Assembly (NCBI GenBank): GCA_033557675.1
Contig: JAWQRM010000437.1
Span: 1-22,666 of the forward strand
Length of the DNA: 22,666 bases
Source of the DNA: Coptodactyla brooksi
Taxonomy: Eukaryota; Arthropoda; Insecta; Coleoptera; Scarabaeidae
Direction of reading: 5' to 3'
Part shown: piece after piece, positions 18,754-22,666 of the stretch
How positions within the stretch are numbered: position 1 is the first letter of the stretch
Layout: every line of letters starts with the position of its first letter
Notes under the pieces: generated by a model
What the model was told of the DNA's origin: nothing
What the model saw: only the letters and a program-made list of their open reading frames with translations
Databases searched by the model: none
Program-made: the position numbers and the translations under genes

Positions 18754-20293
18754 GGAAATATGATACACAGACATCGGATTATATACATTTGCATATCAGC
18801 ATATGCAAACACATAAAACTCGCATTTTAGAACGTTATTGCATATTCTAGTACTTTTGTCTTTTATATTGCATATTTTAGCAATGGTTTATGAATTTTGG
18901 TTTTTAATTTAAAATTGGCGATTTGCAAAAGACGCTTGCTGTCATAGGGTGGTACCACAAGATTACATGAGGGATTGGGATGCGGATGGCCAACTAACGC
19001 CATTCAATTAGTGACTGAATGTAGCTGCGCATCTTAATCGGTTTGCTACCTCATTATCAATAAAAGAAAATAGTGCCTATCAAAAAGAGTTCCCATGCTT
19101 TATTAGAATCTTGGATTAAAAGTTATCCAAGGTAGTGTACAAGTGATGGTAATATTATATTCTATATAGCTTGTACCCAGCGTATACTATCTTTGATGAA
19201 ATATCAAATCACTTAGCCAATCATCCACAGCTACTGACGAAAATGGTACCTTCTACTTCTACACAAGAAACTGAATTCTGTAAAGCTTTTAGTTCTTTGT
19301 AGGATGCAATATTCTATTCAATAAACTAAATAATGAAGTAGGCAGAACATTTCTAGAGAAGTATTGCGCCAATCAAGATAAACCCAGAAGAATCAACAAT
19401 TTGACAAAATTAAGCGTCATGTTCATATGCCATTTATTTGTTCATATGTTTATGAAGATGTTTTAACAGATATTAGCACTGACATTTAGAACAATTTGGC
19501 ATCGATATTCGCTGCTGAAACTACAATTTTTTGTGGACGTTATATGGCCGATTTGATCATCGTAAAATTAACAACTGAACCCTCTACACAACACTTGGTT
19601 GCCTGTAAGGGTCTAGAAAAAACAAATCATTTCATTATTGCTCTATTCATAAATAATTCCATAAAATCACAGTTTTCCGATTCTTGTATGGATGAAAAAA
19701 TATTTGTCTTTGTAACTGATGCTGTTCTATACATGATAAAAGCTCGTCATACCCTATAAGTGTTTTATCCAAATTTATTGCACATAGCTTGTTTGGCACA
19801 TAGAGCCCATCGATTTGCAAAAGAAGAAATTAGGAATGATGTCAGTAAGGTTAACAAGTTGATTTCTTCTACAAGGAAAGTGTTTTAAAAGCGCCGTCAC
19901 GAATTCAGTTTTACAAAGAAAATCACATTTATCACTATCTCCGGTACCGGTAATAACACACGGCGCCAAATTTCAAATTTTGCCTTTTGACTTCTGTAGA
20001 TGTAGAGAGGTCATCTTCTGCGTACAAATTAATACTAAATGACAAATGTGACAAAATTTCCGATGAAAATTTAGAAAAGTACATTGTAATACTGCCACAA
20101 AAATCACAATTAATTATGGTATTTATTTCACTCCGTTCGTTTGAAAAATTTAATATTTTATATTAAAGCCCAGTTTTTTCTCTTTTGATAGTATATATAA
20201 TAGTGCATATTTGGAAGTTTTCTTTGCATATTTGCATGCTTATTTTTAGACTTGATAGCGCATATAATCCGATGTCTAATGATATACATTTCC
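18754..20293 (+). mobile_element. hAT-like element relic bounded by an inverted repeat
   Basis: AGACATCGGATTATAT at 18769-18784 is exactly repeated in inverted orientation at 20262-20277. Weaker similarity extends outward to about 18754 and 20293 (GGAAAT at each outer edge) and loosely inward. Between the arms lies a plus-strand hAT transposase relic, which supports reading them as terminal or subterminal repeats of one element of about 1.5 kb. The usual hAT CAGTG-type terminus and an 8-base target duplication were not identified, so the true ends may lie further out. Confidence 0.6.
19073..20120 (+). pseudogene. hAT-superfamily transposase relic
   Basis: The frame VPIKKSSHALLESWIKSYPR begins at 19073 with GTG where ATG would be expected, then TSDGNIIFYIACTQR, a remnant of an N-terminal zinc-finger-like domain with one Cys left. 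Frameshifts lead to NKLNNEVGRTFLEKYC and VYEDVLTDISTDI-stop. The catalytic region IFAAETTIFCGRYMADLIIV has lost the first Asp (Ala in its place). MDEKIFVFVTDAVLYMIKA keeps the second Asp (codon 19718-19720). After a TAA at 19757-19759 the same frame gives VFYPNLLHIACLAHRAHRFA and VNKLISSTRKVF. A large deletion follows a degenerate PVPVIT segment, then the hAT C-terminal dimerisation motif appears as SVDVERSSSAYKLILNDK and SDENLEKYIVI. At least four stops or shifts make it non-functional. Confidence 0.8.
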
Positions 20294-20443
20294 AATTGAT
20301 CATTGTCCTAAAATATAGTACACATTTATAACCTAAACGAAATGAAGCGTTTTTACTTTCTTTTAAGAAGCCCATAACTCTATTAATAATGCAGGCAAGT
20401 CAACTGTGGCCTTAATTGATTAAATATTTCTCTTTTTCTACAG

Positions 20444-20581
20444 ATTCTTAAGAACAATTCAAAGTAGTTTGCAGCCATTTTTTCCAACGAAACTTTACCT
20501 TATTAATATCAGAAATCCCAACTTTTCAATTCTAAATTTTGAACACATTCGATCGATTCATCGATTGTATTCTGCGAAGCG
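20444..20581 (+). other. possible 138-base internal exon
   Basis: A strong acceptor (TTTCTCTTTTTCTACAG, ending at 20443) and a consensus-like donor (GCG|GTAAGTT at 20579-20588) enclose 138 bases, a multiple of three. One frame is open across the whole interval, 45 codons plus split codons at both edges; the other two frames stop at once or after seven codons. The reading begins FLRTIQSSLQPFFPTKLYL and ends FEHIRSIHRLYSAK. It is basic and moderately hydrophobic, and I recognise no family. It lies just outside the hAT relic. With consensus splice sites on both sides it is the best candidate in the window for an exon of a host gene, but it has no partner exon here. Confidence 0.3.
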
Positions 20582-20807
20582 GTAAGTTACAAAAAATACA
20601 GTTGAAAAAGCCAAGATCCAATATATTAAAATCCGAACTATTTGGCGATTGTGATTTAAATTGAATAGACCTACCACATAATTACAATTTTGCATTATTT
20701 TATGCGTATATCTACAGTTTTGTGCTTATAACTAACAAAAAATTTAGGCCTGATTGCTTAGTATTGGTTGTCAATGTTCCCTTGGTTCAATTTTTTCCAT
20801 AAAAAGA

Positions 20808-21077
20808 CTATTTTCGATGTGTAATATAACCAGGTCTTCCTGTAGGCCTACAGCTACTATAAACAGTTACATAATTATCAAAATCTTCAAAATACCCATC
20901 TGGTCTCACTTTTGACAAGGAAAAGAATGGCTGATATGCATGCAGAATCCTCTCCTTACTTAAAAGCATCAAATACGAGTCGATTCTCATGAATTGAGAA
21001 GAATGTCCACAATGTTGGTTCACATGGGACAATGTTATGATGGCTGTCTCTCCACATCTTTCTCGAAAACAAACTGA
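20808..21077 (-). CDS. unidentified 89-codon open frame, possible exon or relic
   Basis: Read on the minus strand from about 21077, where a TGA lies just upstream, the frame stays open to TAG at 20808-20810. It contains ETAIITLSHVNQHCGHSSQ, then FMRIDSYLMLLSKERILHAY, then KVRPDGYFEDFDNYVTVYSS and CRPTGRPGYITHRK. Composition is varied and protein-like, with paired Cys/His residues in the first third. The first Met is internal (FMRIDSYL). I do not recognise a family. A plus-strand frame with a real ATG at 21037 overlaps its start and runs into a GTAAGC donor-like site near 21230; only one of the two can easily be real, and I favour the minus-strand frame on composition. Confidence 0.3.
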   Translation of the reverse strand, partial: SVCFRERCGETAIITLSHVNQHCGHSSQFMRIDSYLMLLSKERILHAYQPFFSLSKVRPDGYFEDFDNYVTVYSSCRPTGRPGYITHRK

Positions 21078-21249
21078 TCATTTGGCAGTAACAAGTGATT
21101 TTACTCCTAAATTAATTAATTTCAAAATTTTAACAAATAAATTCACTTTTGGCAAAACCAAGAAGCGGAAAAACTTACAGCAAGAATTACACAAGACTGA
21201 CGACATGTTAAAGACATGTCCACACAGGGTAAGCCTCGACACCTAACTA

Positions 21250-22468
21250 TCATTTCTACTTTTATCCTTTAGTTGGGCTAGTCCAACTTCTCTTAAGAGA
21301 ACATTTATAAATTTGTTACACATTTTAATAATAGAAAAAGCAGTATAAAATTGTTTCCTTTCTTTTCTTAAAATTTTATTGCGGAATTTAATTCAACAAT
21401 ATAACGATAAATATTGTATATAGAGAGAAAAATAAGAAAATAACTTTGTTTACTAAAGTAATTAACCAATATTTATTATAAACGGCTATTATGCTACCAT
21501 TCACAGCTTAGATACGTTTCTGGTTATAACACACTATAAACCGTTAAATATTTTTCTAAAACGACCTTGTTAATAAGCCATTAGGCTTTCTTTGAATTGC
21601 ACGTCTTCATGAATGCTGTTTATTTATAGCCCTAATGGACGTTTATTTATGTTTATGTCAAAAGTTATTCTTTAACAGTGAATAGATGGATTAATGTTCT
21701 ATTTACCGGCCGTGTGGTTCCATAGAAACAAATAAGGAGTCGCGGCCTATGTAGATTAGTACCACGTGTGAACTTGATAGATGTCAATTAACGATTAATA
21801 ACGACTTCTGTCCGTACACAAGTTCAGAGCTGTCTCCATCCCAGATCGTTGAACTTTGCTCCGCTGTTAGTTGCGATGAGCATTCAAGGGAATTCGCTTT
21901 GGCTGAAGTATCTCGTCTTATAAAGGGAAAGGAATCATTTTAATTGGGATCGCTTAATTATGCAGATGCTCCCGTTGAAAACGCGATAAAATCGGAATAA
22001 TACTGACATCTTTAAGGACTGATTTATGTACATGAAAATATCTCAACATGGATTGTTACTGTATATACGTTACAAAATATACTAAAGAAAACGATGAAGA
22101 ATGATTCAGGGGAAGCAGAACGTTTTATCCTGGTGATATATCAACAATTTGTTTAATTTTAAAAGGCACATGATCTGTTATTCATATCAGCAGATTTTTC
22201 TTTAGGTTAGGCTAGTAGCATAACTTTAGGTTATGATACTAGCAAAAATTATTTGTTTGCTAACATATCTCCCGCGAAAACAGAAGGAAGAATATATTTC
22301 TCCCAATGTATTGTAACTTAACTCTATTATCGCAAAGCTAAATTAACCTATACTCCATTCAAATTAAGTTTTTCTTCGATTGTATTGTATAATTTTAGAT
22401 AGGCTCTAAAATTAATCAAATTAATTCTATTGCTACAACCTTGATGGGTAATAATTATGCTAACTATG
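21250..22468. other. gene-free stretch before the mariner
   Basis: No coding sequence recognised. The part 21700-21990 is less AT-rich and has no repeat motif, so it may be unique host DNA. A 14-bp hairpin lies at 22211-22243. Confidence 0.45.
22211..22243. repeat. hairpin with 14-bp arms, one mismatch
   Basis: GCTAGTAGCATAAC (22211-22224) pairs with GTTATGATACTAGC (22230-22243) at 13 of 14 positions around a TTTAG loop. No function is evident. Confidence 0.7.
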
Positions 22469-22470
22469 TA

Positions 22471-22666
22471 ACAGGTAGGCTGAAAAGTTCGTAGGCTGAC
22501 ACGTAGATGGCGCTACTAGTATTAAATCCATATGATTTCTAGTTAGCCCTAGCCTTCAAAAGATACGTGTATAAATTTGACAGCTGTCAGATTATTAGTT
22601 TGTGAGATATAGTATTTTGAGTGAAGCAACTTTTGTCAGTTTGAAAAAAATGGATAAAAAGGAATT
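22471..22666 (+). mobile_element. mariner element, 5' end, continues beyond the window
   Basis: TA (22469-22470) is followed by ACAGGTAGGCTGAAAAGTTC, then TGACACGTAGATGGCG. This closely resembles the terminal repeat and leader of irritans/mellifera-group mariners, whose ends begin ACAGGTTGG and which share the GACAC-TAGATGGCG segment. The leader of about 180 bases up to an ATG has normal mariner length. The right end is outside the window, so intactness cannot be judged. Confidence 0.85.
22650..22666 (+). CDS. mariner transposase, first five codons, cut by window end
   Basis: ATG GAT AAA AAG GAA reads MDKKE, a start seen in insect mariner transposases of the DD34D type as I recall the family. 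It lies 179 bases after the element's terminus with the usual A-rich context. Only the start is visible; whether the rest is open must be read from the adjoining sequence. Confidence 0.7.

Noticed and set aside
20163..20375. 70-codon ATG-started frame on the minus strand
   Set aside because: It overlaps the inverted-repeat end of the hAT relic and shows no protein-family motif.
22202..22211. TTAGG-TTAGG, the insect telomere unit
   Set aside because: Only two units occur, which is expected by chance in a sequence this long; there is no array.

Overview
The window looks like AT-rich animal nuclear DNA, most likely from an insect. No intact gene can be read. Open frames are short and interrupted. 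The recognisable coding material belongs to eukaryotic cut-and-paste transposons typical of insects, including a 3'-truncated-by-window mariner whose terminal repeat and transposase start resemble the irritans/mellifera mariners. A hymenopteran host would fit, but that is a guess.

Layout from left to right: two copies of a C-rich 33-base motif (1-109); a piggyBac transposase relic, plus strand (327-1786); a TC microsatellite (2596-2626); an IS630/Tc1-type transposase relic, minus strand (2918-3807); a deleted Tc1/mariner-like element with 55-base inverted ends and TA target duplication (3997-5085); about 3.9 kb without recognisable genes (5088-8960) holding hairpins, short tandem repeats and possible small exons; a fold-back structure built on a 10-base minisatellite that matches the heat-shock element pattern TTCnnGAA (9141-9409); an unidentified open frame (9571-9816); a tRNA-like relic (about 10081-10157); a 137-codon hypothetical frame on the minus strand (10629-11042); a second, broken copy of the 3997-5085 element family (11329-12386) abutting a different Tc1/mariner-type relic with DD41D spacing (12401-13379); a complete but dead piggyBac element between TTAA sites (14718-16686); a Mutator-like N-terminal relic (about 16903-17352); another tRNA-like relic (about 17805-17880); a perfect 14-bp hairpin (18394-18425); a hAT-type relic (18754-20293); a possible host exon with consensus splice sites (20444-20581); a minus-strand open frame (20808-21077); and the 5' end of a mariner running off the window (22471-22666).

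The genes do not work together as a pathway. This is a transposon graveyard, probably intergenic or inside long introns, into which at least five superfamilies (piggyBac, Tc1/mariner/IS630, hAT, Mutator-like, and a separate mariner) inserted and decayed. The items most worth pursuing are the heat-shock-element-like fold-back array at 9141-9409, the splice-flanked 138-base open interval at 20444-20581 and the 35-base one at 8287-8321. All family assignments come from reading translated motifs by eye; no database search was run.
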